A stretch of DNA of 64,000 nt. Source: Ursus arctos. Lineage: Eukaryota > Chordata > Mammalia > Carnivora > Ursidae. The DNA is taken from positions 99,300,128 through 99,364,127 of the forward strand of contig NC_079873.1 in assembly GCF_023065955.2 (NCBI RefSeq), written 5' to 3'. Position numbers and translations under genes: made by a program. Of the stretch, positions 55,931 to 64,000 are shown piece after piece. Below the pieces are notes generated by a model. That model was given only the letters and a program-made list of their open reading frames with translations. It was not told the DNA's origin and made no database searches. Each line of letters begins with the position of its first letter. Position 1 is the stretch's first letter.

Positions 55931-57218
55931 ACTCATTAATTATACACTATGTGTGTATAGGTGTATGTGTAGGAAGTGTTTACATTGCTATTAGTAAAAG
56001 TTTCTATATGTTTTGGACATTTTCAGCTGATATTGAGTGACATCAGAAATCATCAAATAGTTGAATGTATGAGGAACTTCTGTTTATTAAGTATGAAAAC
56101 ATTAGTATTAAAGCACATTAGTGATGTAGTGAATAGAATATAACATATTTGGAGATAGGCTTAGTGTAGGTTCTGTGGAAATAAATGAATCACAGAAACA
56201 TCCACAGTTGGAGGCTTGAAATCACATTTTCTGTGAGAGAGGATATGTTATTCAATAATATTTTAGAAGTTGGAGGTTAAATGTTATGCAGCAGCTAATA
56301 TGTCCCTATTGTAAAGAAAAGAACAACACGAATGATGGTGCATGATGTTATGTAGGTTGTTATGCCTGTAACATCTGAGTCATCTCATTTTAGAAATCTG
56401 ATAAAGGAGACAATAACTTAATAATGTGGAGTATATATTCCTATAAAGTCAAGAAAATGGATCCTGGTAATGGTGTGTGCTGAAATTATAGGTCCCTAAG
56501 TAAGAATATTAGGACAGGCTTCTATTCCATTTCCGAACTGCAAAATAATCACTGCTTCAGGGAAAAGTTCTGTTTGGTTCTCATCATTTCAGCTACCTCC
56601 ACAGGTGAGTAAGAAGGAATTAGGTTGTGACCCTCAGACTGCAGACTATCCCTATGTTTGGTAATGTATGCGCATGCGCACGCGTGTGTGGTATTCCATA
56701 GTAAGATGTCATCCTAGCTTACTAAGCTATTTAGAATATGAATTTTAGGGTTCAAGAGATATGTAAATAGGTACATTATAGGTCCTTAACTGCATGTTGG
56801 AATCTACTTTACATAATGTATAGAGCTGACTCTTCTAATCCGTAACACTTTCAGAATGGTTTGTTCCGATGTCCTCATGTATTGGAGCCCTGAATTAGCT
56901 GCTTCTCTGGATTCTATTTGTACAGGTCTTTGCCCCTCTCCACTAATGCCTGAGATAAGTTCTATCATCAATCTTTACTAATGTGTGTTGTTTTGGCTTG
57001 CTGCAACAAGTCCCTCCTCCACTATCTAAAGGCCTTGCTTGAACTGCTGACCTTTCCTTTCACTTAAATCAATATCAACTTAAATCTTACTTTTCAGTTT
57101 CTTTCCTTTACCAACTTCTTATGTATACATTCTCCCTATTGTCCTGGTGTCTGTCAACAAACTCTGAGTCCTTCAGGAAATAAATATTTTTACCACATTA
57201 ATGATAAATAATATGATA
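55931..57218. other. Unique sequence with one NRF1-type palindrome
   Basis: About 1.3 kb with no recognised repeat or gene. It contains the CpG-rich alternating purine-pyrimidine stretch at 56665-56690 listed separately. Confidence 0.4.
56665..56690. promoter_or_regulatory. NRF1-type palindrome in a Z-DNA-prone stretch
   Basis: TGCGCATGCGCA at 56669-56680 is a perfect 12-bp palindrome that contains GCGCATGCGC, the well-known NRF1 recognition sequence. It continues as CGCGTGTGTG, giving about 25 bases of strict purine-pyrimidine alternation with several CpG steps, which favours Z-DNA. NRF1 normally acts at CpG-island promoters; no such island surrounds this site, so function is unproven. Confidence 0.55.
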
Positions 57219-57368
57219 GACTTGAAAAGTAAATCTCAAAAAGATGAACTGAAGTTGACTATAACAAAGTGGTAAGAAATGGACATAAACGTATGTGTGC
57301 ATGCTTGTGTATTATAAGGACAGCAATTATTTGAATGACTGCAATAATTATACTCAGTGCATAATCTA
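57219..57368 (+). repeat. Local 150-bp duplication, copy 1
   Basis: It aligns without gaps to 57901-58050 with about 12 differences in 150 bases (about 92% identity), mostly transitions. It ends where a minus-strand SINE tail begins (57369). The other copy lacks the SINE at this point. Confidence 0.92.
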
Positions 57369-57575
57369 TATTTTTTTTTCTTTAAAGATTTTATTTATTT
57401 ATTTGAAAGAGAGCACACAAGCAGTGGAGAGGGGCAGAAGGAGAAGGAGAAGCAGGTTCCCCACAGAGCAGGGAGCCCGATGCAGGGCTCGATCCCAGGA
57501 CCCTGAGATCAGAACCTGAGCCAAACCAGTGCTTAACCAACAGGTACTTAACCGACTGAGCCACTTGGGCACCCC
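57369..57575 (-). mobile_element. SINEC, minus strand, with altered head
   Basis: Tail at the left, head at the right (ACTGAGCCACTTGGGCACCC). The head region contains an extra segment: 'cttaacca' and 'cttaaccg' both occur around 57530-57552, suggesting a small internal duplication. Confidence 0.9.
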
Positions 57576-57704
57576 AAGTCCACCCTTTTTTTCCTGATCT
57601 CTTTCCTCCTTCCTATCCCATCTCTATAAATATATGATAAAAAAGTTAAATAATTTGGCAAAATAAATATATAATTATTAAATGTCTTAGAACCGTAGAC
57701 TGAC
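57576..57704. other. AT-rich spacer
   Basis: No recognised feature. Confidence 0.4.
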
Positions 57705-57895
57705 AGAATATTAGATCTAGAAGGGGACCTTAAATATCTTCTACTTTATTCTTCTCATTTTACGTTTGACTAACATAAGGCTAAGAGAATTATAGTACAT
57801 TGACATGTTGTAGAGTTAGTGGCAAATCCAGATCTTAGACCCCATTTTCCTGATACCTAGCCTAGTTCAATGTTTTTTATTGTAGCACCGTGCTA
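57705..57895 (-). repeat. Ancient tRNA-derived SINE (MIR/CORE-like)
   Basis: 'tctagaaggggaccttaaatatcttctactttattcttctcattttacg', 'gtagagttagtggcaaatccagatcttagacc' and 'tgttttttattgtagcaccgtgc' follow the layout of an ancient mammalian SINE with a 'cattttacagatgagg...gtcacacagc' core. The family is uncertain. Confidence 0.5.
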
Positions 57896-57900
57896 CAATA

Positions 57901-58050
57901 GATTTGAAAAATAAATCTTAAAAAGATGGACTGAAGTTGACTATAACAAAGTAATAAGAAATGGGAATAAACATATGTGTGCATGCTCATGTATTATAAG
58001 GACAGCAATTATTTGAATGACTGCAATAATTATATTCAGTGCATAATCTA
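57901..58050 (+). repeat. Local 150-bp duplication, copy 2
   Basis: Second copy of the block at 57219-57368, 682 bases downstream, same orientation. Flanks on both sides do not match those of copy 1 beyond a few bases (ATAGA before, little after). Confidence 0.92.
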
Positions 58051-58249
58051 ATAAAATATTTTTAGTTGGCAGTCTGGAAATAGAAATGAGAATCACATTT
58101 CTGAAACAGTCATTTGATATTATTCCCAATGAGTAAAGAAAACATAACAAAATGAACAATATTAATTAGAAATTATTATAAAATATTATAGTTTTTCAAA
58201 TATTAAAGTCTAGTTCACAAGCTCAACCTATAACAGCTTTGGTACATAA

Positions 58250-58480
58250 TAAACCACCTCAAAACTTTTTTTAAAGATGTATGTATTTATTTGACAGAGA
58301 AAGGGAGAGCGAGCACAAGCAGGGGGAGCAGCAGGCAGAGCAAGAGGGAGAAGCAACCTCCCTGCTGAGCAGGGAGCCCCATGCAGGGCTCGAACCCAGG
58401 ACCCTGGGATCATGACCTGAGCCAAAGGCAGATGCTTAACCAACTAGGCTACCCAGGCTCCCTTAAACCACCTCAAAACT
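58250..58480 (-). mobile_element. SINEC with 17-bp TSD
   Basis: Minus-strand SINEC (about 58267-58463). A perfect 17-bp duplication, TAAACCACCTCAAAACT, lies at 58250-58266 and 58464-58480. Confidence 0.95.
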
Positions 58481-58610
58481 TAATGACAATGCAATATCCA
58501 TCTACTTAGTTTACAAGTCCATAGGTCTACAATTTGGCCTGGGATTAGATGAATGGGTCTCAGAAGTGCTCATTCAGGTATCTGCAGTCAGCACATGGTC
58601 GGGTAGGAGC

Positions 58611-58738
58611 TTTGCTTCTGGGCTCTGTGCTCAGCAGGGAGTCTGCTTGAGATTCTCTCTCTCCCTCTGCCCCCTCCCCTACTTGAGTGTTTCTCTTTCT
58701 CCAAAATAAATAAATAAATCTTTAAAGAAAAAGAAAAA
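58611..58738 (+). mobile_element. 5'-truncated SINEC
   Basis: Plus-strand second half of a SINEC only ('gggctctgtgctcagcagggagtctgcttgagattctctctctccctctgccccctcccc', tail AAATAAATAAATAAATCTTT). The tRNA-like head is absent, so there are no A and B boxes. Confidence 0.9.
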
Positions 58739-59639
58739 GGAATTGTGCTGTGGTTCATGTTTGTTGTAGCTGATGGTGCCAGAGTCTTCAAATTTCTCTT
58801 ATGCCTTTGTTTTTATCTCCCTTTTTGGCTTCGAAACACCCTAAGTATTCCCCCTCAAAGAGAGTCCACGTCTTATAGTCAGCTGTAATTCACTATTATT
58901 ATATTGGAGCCCTGTTGGTATGGTGGTAAGGTGTGGTGAAGAAATGTTCAATAATTTTCTGAATAAGTCTCCATCATTTTAGTGGTTCTGTGTCTCTGGG
59001 CTGTGATCTTCACAAGTATTTCTCCATTGATAGAGATTGTCCCATGCACTCCACCCCCACCCTCTGCTTTGATGAAACAGGAAGGCCAGAAAGGACTAAG
59101 AGTTGGATATTTAACCTTCCATCAGAAGGATAAAGCTCTGGTGAAGTCTTTTCCCTCTAGAATAGGTCTTTTAATGGAAAACACTCTGGATGTATTTTAC
59201 AATGATTATTCTTTCCCTCCTTCCACCAGAGCCATAAATCCATGATCCTTGGATCTTCACTGTGAGAACTTGGTGGGGTTCCCAGATGCAAAAATCCATG
59301 AAATTGTGGGGTTCCTTCTAAGACTGTGATCTCCAGGAGTTTCTCATTCTCATCATAGTTCACAAAAACTTCCAACATTTTGTCATATTGTTGTAAGTGC
59401 TTTTTACCAGTATGGCTCCTGCAGCTTATGCTCCTTGTAAGCACATCTCAGCTGTGACTCTCTGGATATACCTGTCTCTTTACACTTCAGTGCAATGGTT
59501 TGTCAACTTCAGGTTTCTGAGGGGTTCAAGAAAAGTAATTGGTTTTCAGGGTTTTTTTTATTGTTGCTGAAAGGCAACTTCCATGCTCTTTACATGTCAA
59601 GCTTTAAGCTGGAAGTCTCTCAATATATTTTTATGTATC
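58739..59639. other. No firmly recognised repeat or gene
   Basis: About 900 bases. Frames of 87 and 95 codons (58982-59245 plus, 59157-59444 minus) overlap on opposite strands without known domains. Part of 58481-58610 and this stretch may be an old LTR-like repeat, but I cannot assign it. Confidence 0.35.
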
Positions 59640-59770
59640 ATTGTCTCAGAATTGTTTTGAAGATTAAATAATTTAATACATATAAAGCACTAATATTAGT
59701 GCCTGACTCATTCTAAGTGTTCTGTAAGGGTTAGTTCATGTTATTACTACTAGTATGATTAAGTTCTAGA
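59640..59770 (+). repeat. MIR 3' half
   Basis: 'cattgtctcagaattgttttgaagattaaataatttaatacatataaagcactaatattagtgcctgactcattctaagtgttctgtaagggttagttcatgttattacta' is plus-strand MIR. Confidence 0.75.
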
Positions 59771-60479
59771 TAGTTTGTTACTTGGGATGCAAAGATGAGT
59801 AACATACAAACCAATTCACATAGTCTGATAATGATTATTTGCCATGATTAGATAAGGTATCATTTCTGTCATTATATAGGTGAGGAAAATTAACATCAGA
59901 GAATTTAAATTACTTTACTAGGTAACCTAGTTAGATAACACTCTAATAGATAAATAGTTGCCAATATACCATATATAGATTTCCAAGTTATAAAAATTAT
60001 AACAAGCATTTAGGTTAAAAGTATTTTAGGTAATGTAATATTTCTTTTGAAAATTCATAAGATACTTTTAGAGCCTCAATACATTTTTTAACTTACCATT
60101 TAAACTATAGTAATGCAAAAATGTTATCTTTGAGAATTTATTGTATTACTATTGATAATGGGTCCAGGACATGAAATGACAGGGTTTAAGAAAATGGAAA
60201 TGAGTTTAGAGTATCCAAAAACATTTTTACATAACTTCTAGACTATGGAATAACATGCTAAATGGATTTACAATTGATGTAAAGCTCTGGAATTAGTAAA
60301 AATATAAAGCTTCTGAAGAAGTTTATTCAGCACTTTCTGTGTGACAGTTTTGTATTGAATAAGCTCTGAACATAGTTCCTTGGTCCAGTCTATCATGAAA
60401 CTGTAAGTAAAATTTACAGTGAATTCCTGAGGATTATGTGATAGTTGGGCTGAATTCTCATCACCTACCTTACCTCTCA
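59771..60479. other. AT-rich spacer
   Basis: Possible weak MIR or L2 traces at about 59780-59940 ('gtgaggaaaattaacatcagagaatttaaattactttactagg'). Otherwise nothing recognised. Confidence 0.35.
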
Positions 60480-60605
60480 AAAGCTCCTCATTACTTACAG
60501 GAAAAATACAGACTTACCAACATGACCCTTCATGAACAGGTCACTATTAACCTATCTAGCCTCATCCAAACACTCATCCTATCCTCTCTGAGAACTTCCC
60601 CACTC
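60480..60605 (+). repeat. L2 fragment
   Basis: 'cttaccaacatgacccttcatgaacaggtcactattaacctatctagcctcatcc' fits the L2 block 'caaggccctccatgatctggccccaacctacctctccagcctcat'. Confidence 0.55.
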
Positions 60606-60684
60606 ACCCAAAGGAGTGTTTCAAAGAAGTTTGTATAGTGACCTCGAGATCCCATCACTGGTTTATGTTATGATAATCAGAATA

Positions 60685-60932
60685 TCTGTCCTGGCAATTT
60701 TCTTTCTTTCTTTTTTTTTAAAGATTTATTTATTTATTTATTTGAGAGAGAAAGAGAGAGGAGGTTCAGAGAAAGAAAGAGAGGAGAGAGAGAATCTCAA
60801 GCAGACTCTATATTGCGAGTGGAGCCCGACAAAGGGTTTGATCCCGCAACCATGAGATCACGTCCTAGTCGAAATCAAGAGTTAGACACTTAACTGACTG
60901 AGCCGCCCAGGCATTTCTGTCCTGGTGATTTT
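60685..60932 (-). mobile_element. SINEC, older variant with (GA)-rich body
   Basis: Minus-strand SINEC (about 60702-60915) of the older type ('cgaaatcaagagttagacactta'). Imperfect target-site duplication TCTGTCCTGGCAATTTT (60685-60701) and TCTGTCCTGGTGATTTT (60916-60932). Confidence 0.93.
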
Positions 60933-60984
60933 CAATTTGAAGTCAGATATTATAATTAAGGAATTAATGTCTGATAATCATAGC

Positions 60985-61160
60985 TATCATAATAGTTTAT
61001 TGAGTATTTCATATTTGTAGACTACTACACAAAGAACTTTGTTTCAATTTTCCCATTGATCCCTCTAAACAACTCTATGATACAGGTACCAATTATTCTT
61101 GTATTACAGATGAGGGAACTGAGTCCAGTGAAATTAAATAACTATTCATGTTCACTATGC
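60985..61160 (-). repeat. MIR SINE
   Basis: Reverse-complement MIR: 'tttattgagtatttcatatttgtagactactacacaaagaactttg', 'caactctatgatacaggtaccaattattcttgtattacagatgagggaactgag'. Confidence 0.8.
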
Positions 61161-61724
61161 TATTTTCTCATCACAAGGTCACCTGCCTTTGAACAGGAAT
61201 CACATCTTAGAGGAATGCATTCCTAATATTGGAACTTTAGGTGTGGATAGAATTGAAGATCATTAGAGTAACATATTGATGCCTTTCAATTCATACCTAA
61301 AAGTTGATCTCCAAGTCCACATCTTATTAAAGTCATCTTTTTTTATTCAACAATGTAGATATACCCTGATACACTGCTTAACTTTTGCTTCGTACTATCT
61401 TACCCCAAATAAACCCTAAAGTAACTATGCTGATATCAAATACCCAGTATCAGACAGAGCCAATTAAATGACATTTACTATGCTAACTGACCTCTCTGTA
61501 AAAGGATTATCTAAAGCAATGTTTTTTATTAATATTGTGTGTTGGATTTTTAAAAATTATATTGATAATTAATTTTTATTTTATGGTATGAAATTTTGTT
61601 TTCAGTATTAGAATACAATTTATAATATTGTAGAGATGAACAATAAAGGTTTAACCTAAGGTAGTTAAATTTAAAAAACTGTAGCCTAGCAACCAATTAT
61701 GTCTTACATTATAAAATGCCTGTA
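61161..61724. other. AT-rich spacer
   Basis: About 560 bases. No recognised gene or repeat. Confidence 0.4.
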
Positions 61725-62048
61725 TAGATCTTCCTTGACTTATGATGGGGTTATATCCCAATAAACCCATGATAAATTCAAGATATTATAAATAAAGAAT
61801 GCATTTAATACATCTTACCTACTGAACATCATTAGCTTAGCCTATGTTAAACATACTCAGAACAGGGGCGCCTGGGTGGCACAGCGGTTAAGCGTCTGCC
61901 TTCGGCTCAGGGCGTGATCCCGGCGTTCTGGGATCGAGCCCCACGTCAGGCTCCTCCGCCATGAGCCTGCTTCTTCTTCTCCCACTCCCCCTGCTTGTGC
62001 TCCCTCTCTCGCTGGCTGTCTCTATCTCTGTCAAATAAATAAATAAAA

Positions 62049-62082
<34 letters not shown>

Positions 62083-62451
62083 ATACTCAGAACACTTATA
62101 TTAACCTACAATTGGGCAAAATCATCTAACACAAAACCTATTTTATAATAAAGTGTTGAATATGTCATGTAATTTATTAAATGCTGTAATGAGAGTGAAA
62201 AACACAGTGGTTATATAGGTGCAGAATGATTGTAAGTGTATCAGTTGTATACCCTTGTGATCCTGTGGCTGACTGGGAGCTGCAGCTTGCTGCTGCTGTC
62301 CAGCATCACAAGAGAGTGTTGTGCCACACATTGCTAGCTCAGGAAAAGGTCAAAATTTGAAGTACAGTTTCTACTGAATGTATATTGCTTTTGCGCCATT
62401 GTAAAGTCTAAAAACTGTAAGTCAAACCATCCTTAAATCAGGGACTGTCTG
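61725..62451 (+). mobile_element. Tigger-like non-autonomous DNA transposon
   Basis: The left end (TATAGATCTTCCTTGACTTA, from 61723) and the reverse complement of the right end (ACAGTCCCTGATTTAAGG) form degenerate terminal inverted repeats next to TA. Internal text ('aagcctatgttaaacat', 'gggcaaaatcatctaacacaaaacctattttataataaagtgttgaatat', 'ggctgactgggagctgcagc') matches a common mammalian Tigger/MER-type element. The exact family is not certain. The element is about 500 bases without the SINE. Confidence 0.75.
61849..62094 (+). mobile_element. Young SINEC with 28-A tail
   Basis: The head GGGGCGCCTGGGTGGCACAG starts at about 61865, with an A-box-like TGGCACAGCGG and a B-box-like GGGATCGAGCC. 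The tail ends in an unbroken run of 28 A (62054-62081). A perfect 16-bp target-site duplication, AAACATACTCAGAACA, lies at 61849-61864 and 62079-62094. It has the 'cagcggttaagcg...ctggctgtctctatctctg' type, the least diverged SINE in the window. Confidence 0.97.
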
Positions 62452-62469
62452 TACTTGTATTAAAGTCCT

Positions 62470-63010
62470 GTCAAAAAAACAAACCACACTAAAGATTTCA
62501 GCAACTATAATTTAATATAGGGAATTGATGACATGGGTATTGGAGGACTGAAGAGGCAAAAAAGTGACATTGAGGTACCACAGATAACCACAGGAAGCAG
62601 CTACCATTGCTAAAAAACAAGGAAAATGAAAAGGCTAGGTTATTAGAATCTAGAAGCTTCGTGGAAGGACTCTCAGAACTGGTTTTGGAGCTCTGATGAG
62701 TGGCTGTTGCTTAGCTAGAGCTGATGTCTGTGAGGAGAAATAATGAGAAGAGCTGGGAGTGCCAAAAAGTAGTTCGATACTGGAAGAAATAACTATTCTC
62801 AGGGCATGAAGTAGTAAGGAAAACAGGAATGCCCAAGTCCCCTTTACTCTTCTCATGTTTTCCAGTCTCTCCCTGATGACCTGTTGTCCTCTAACACCAT
62901 TCTTTGAATCTAACAATGAATCAGCTGACAAAAGATAAATACAGATTGCAGTCACCGCCCTTACATCATCAAACTGAATATAATAGGGTGAGTGTGGGGT
63001 TGAGATGCAA
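62470..63010 (+). repeat. Degenerate interspersed repeat, family uncertain
   Basis: 'aatttaatatagggaattgatgacatgggtattggaggactgaagaggc' and 'cccctttactcttctcatgttttccagtctctccctgatgacctg' recall a common mammalian repeat with a block 'tttaattcagggaattggttacacaggtgttggaagggctgaggagcc'. A 126-codon antisense frame (62650-63030) lies across it, with no known domain. Confidence 0.4.
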
Positions 63011-63099
63011 CAGGTTAGTTGTAGGCACAATACTTATGAGTAATCATTAATTTAGACATCTTCAAAAATTATAATTTGGGACAATTCTATTTTCATTTA

Positions 63100-63870
63100 T
63101 TGAAGAACATATTTCTGAAATTGTCAAAGGATCACCAAATGGCAAGGGAAAAAAGGGCACAAAGAGACCAGATCTCACAACTATAGTAACTAGTATTAAC
63201 CTAATGATAGACAAAATAAACAATGGAACAGAACAGAGTTCAAAATAGACTCACATATATACATACATATACACTATACAAGCACGCTTATACTCTGTGA
63301 CAAAGGTGACAGTTTTGTGCAGTGGGAAAAGATGGTCTTTTGAATAAATTGTCTATTCAATTAGAAATCCATAAAAAATCAATGTATCTGTATCCTACCT
63401 CATACCATATTCAAATATCAAGTCCAGATGGATTGCAAATCTAAATGTGAAAATTAATAAGGCATTAAAATAGAAAAGATTAAAAATACCAAGTTCTGAT
63501 AATGATGTAGAACAAATGAAACCCTGATAAACTGCATATAATGGAAGTGAAAATTGGTAAAACCAATTTTGTTCATTCTGTATGATTCATTTTACATAAA
63601 GTACAAAAATGCACAAAACTAACCCGTCTATTAAAAGTCAAATTAGTGATTACTGCTGGTGATGGGGATAAGATGGTCACTTTGTGGTGCTAGTTATTTT
63701 CAATTTCTTAATCTGGGTCTACTTACATAATTGTTCTTAGCTTCTGAAAATTAAGCAAGAGGTATACTTATTACATGTACTTTTTTATTATACTTAAGTA
63801 TAATATATATACACACATAAAAAGTATATATTATACTTCAGTAAAATAGGCAAGAATAAGAATAAAGTGG
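63100..63870 (+). repeat. Old L1M, ORF2 end and 3'UTR
   Basis: Plus-strand L1: 'gacaaaataaacaatggaacagaacagagttcaaaatagac', 'ccttataccatattc...caagtccagatggattgcaaatctaaatgtgaaa' and the 3'UTR ('gtgattactgctggtgatggggataag', 'ctgaaaattaagcaagaggtatacttattacatgtacttttttattatacttaagtataat'). Internally deleted and full of stops. Confidence 0.75.
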
Positions 63871-64000
63871 CTCATTATCCCCACATATTTCTACATTTTC
63901 AACAAATAGATTTTATAATGCATTACAAAATCTCACATACAAAATACTTTGATGAAGAGTATATATTGGTAAATACATTTCCTGGCCATAAGAGACTGCA

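Noticed and set aside
58982..59444. Overlapping frames of 87 and 95 codons on opposite strands
   Set aside because: Mutually overlapping, without known motifs, in a region with possible repeat traces.
804..62080. Repeated tRNA-like sequences as tRNA genes
   Set aside because: They are SINEC heads: no cloverleaf with acceptor pairing, and each is joined to a CT-rich body and AAAT tail.
62650..63030. 126-codon antisense frame
   Set aside because: It overlaps a degenerate interspersed repeat; no domain, no promoter or splice support.

Overview
This window is nuclear DNA from a mammal, almost certainly a caniform carnivore and probably a bear or panda (an arctoid). The basis is about 20 copies of the carnivore tRNA-Lys-derived SINE (SINEC: GC-rich tRNA-like head, CT-rich body, AAATAAATAAAATCTTT tail). 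The freshest copy (61865-62080) has the head and body variant I associate with ursid/pinniped SINEs. Carnivore-type L1 copies sit beside ancestral mammalian MIR, L2, L1M, MaLR LTR and Tigger-like repeats. The family names come from remembered consensus features, not from a database search.

I find no functional protein-coding gene. Every open reading frame of about 60-135 codons is short, lacks support from splicing or homology, or lies inside a repeat. The window reads as an AT-rich intergenic or deep intronic stretch. The only host-gene-derived sequence is an indel-free but dead processed retrocopy of ATP5MG (ATP synthase membrane subunit g) at about 35590-36025.

Layout. 0-7.3 kb: MIR, a twin-primed L1 and two young SINEs; an old L1 (2.7-5.5 kb) split by a younger L1; a MaLR LTR fragment. 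7.34-14.18 kb: a full-length L1 with 19-bp target-site duplications and dead ORF1 and ORF2, carrying a SINE in its 5' region. 14.5-15.0 kb: a MaLR-type LTR. 16.1-16.9 kb: an unidentified GC-rich island with a G4-prone stretch. 17-23.5 kb: MIR, L2 and old LINE remnants, and a (GT)22 microsatellite. 23.5-31.4 kb: mostly repeat-poor DNA, interrupted by MER5-like, MIR and two SINE insertions. 31.4-36.7 kb: a long, internally deleted L1M in antisense with the ATP5MG retrocopy beside it. 37-42.5 kb: small tandem duplications, AT-rich DNA, SINEs, a 2-kb truncated L1 and an old L2. 42.5-51.4 kb: L2, MIR, SINE and L1 pieces, including a SINE inserted into the duplicated flank of an L1 fragment. 51.4-54.4 kb: repeat-poor. 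54.4-64 kb: SINEs, MIRs, a 150-bp local duplication, an isolated NRF1-type palindrome, a Tigger-like DNA transposon holding the youngest SINE, and an L1M 3' end.

Nothing here amounts to a new gene system. The points most worth checking are the GC-rich island at 16.1-16.9 kb, the 150-bp duplication at 57.2 and 57.9 kb, the isolated NRF1-like palindrome at 56.67 kb and the long repeat-poor blocks. The rest is a well-preserved record of transposon insertion history.
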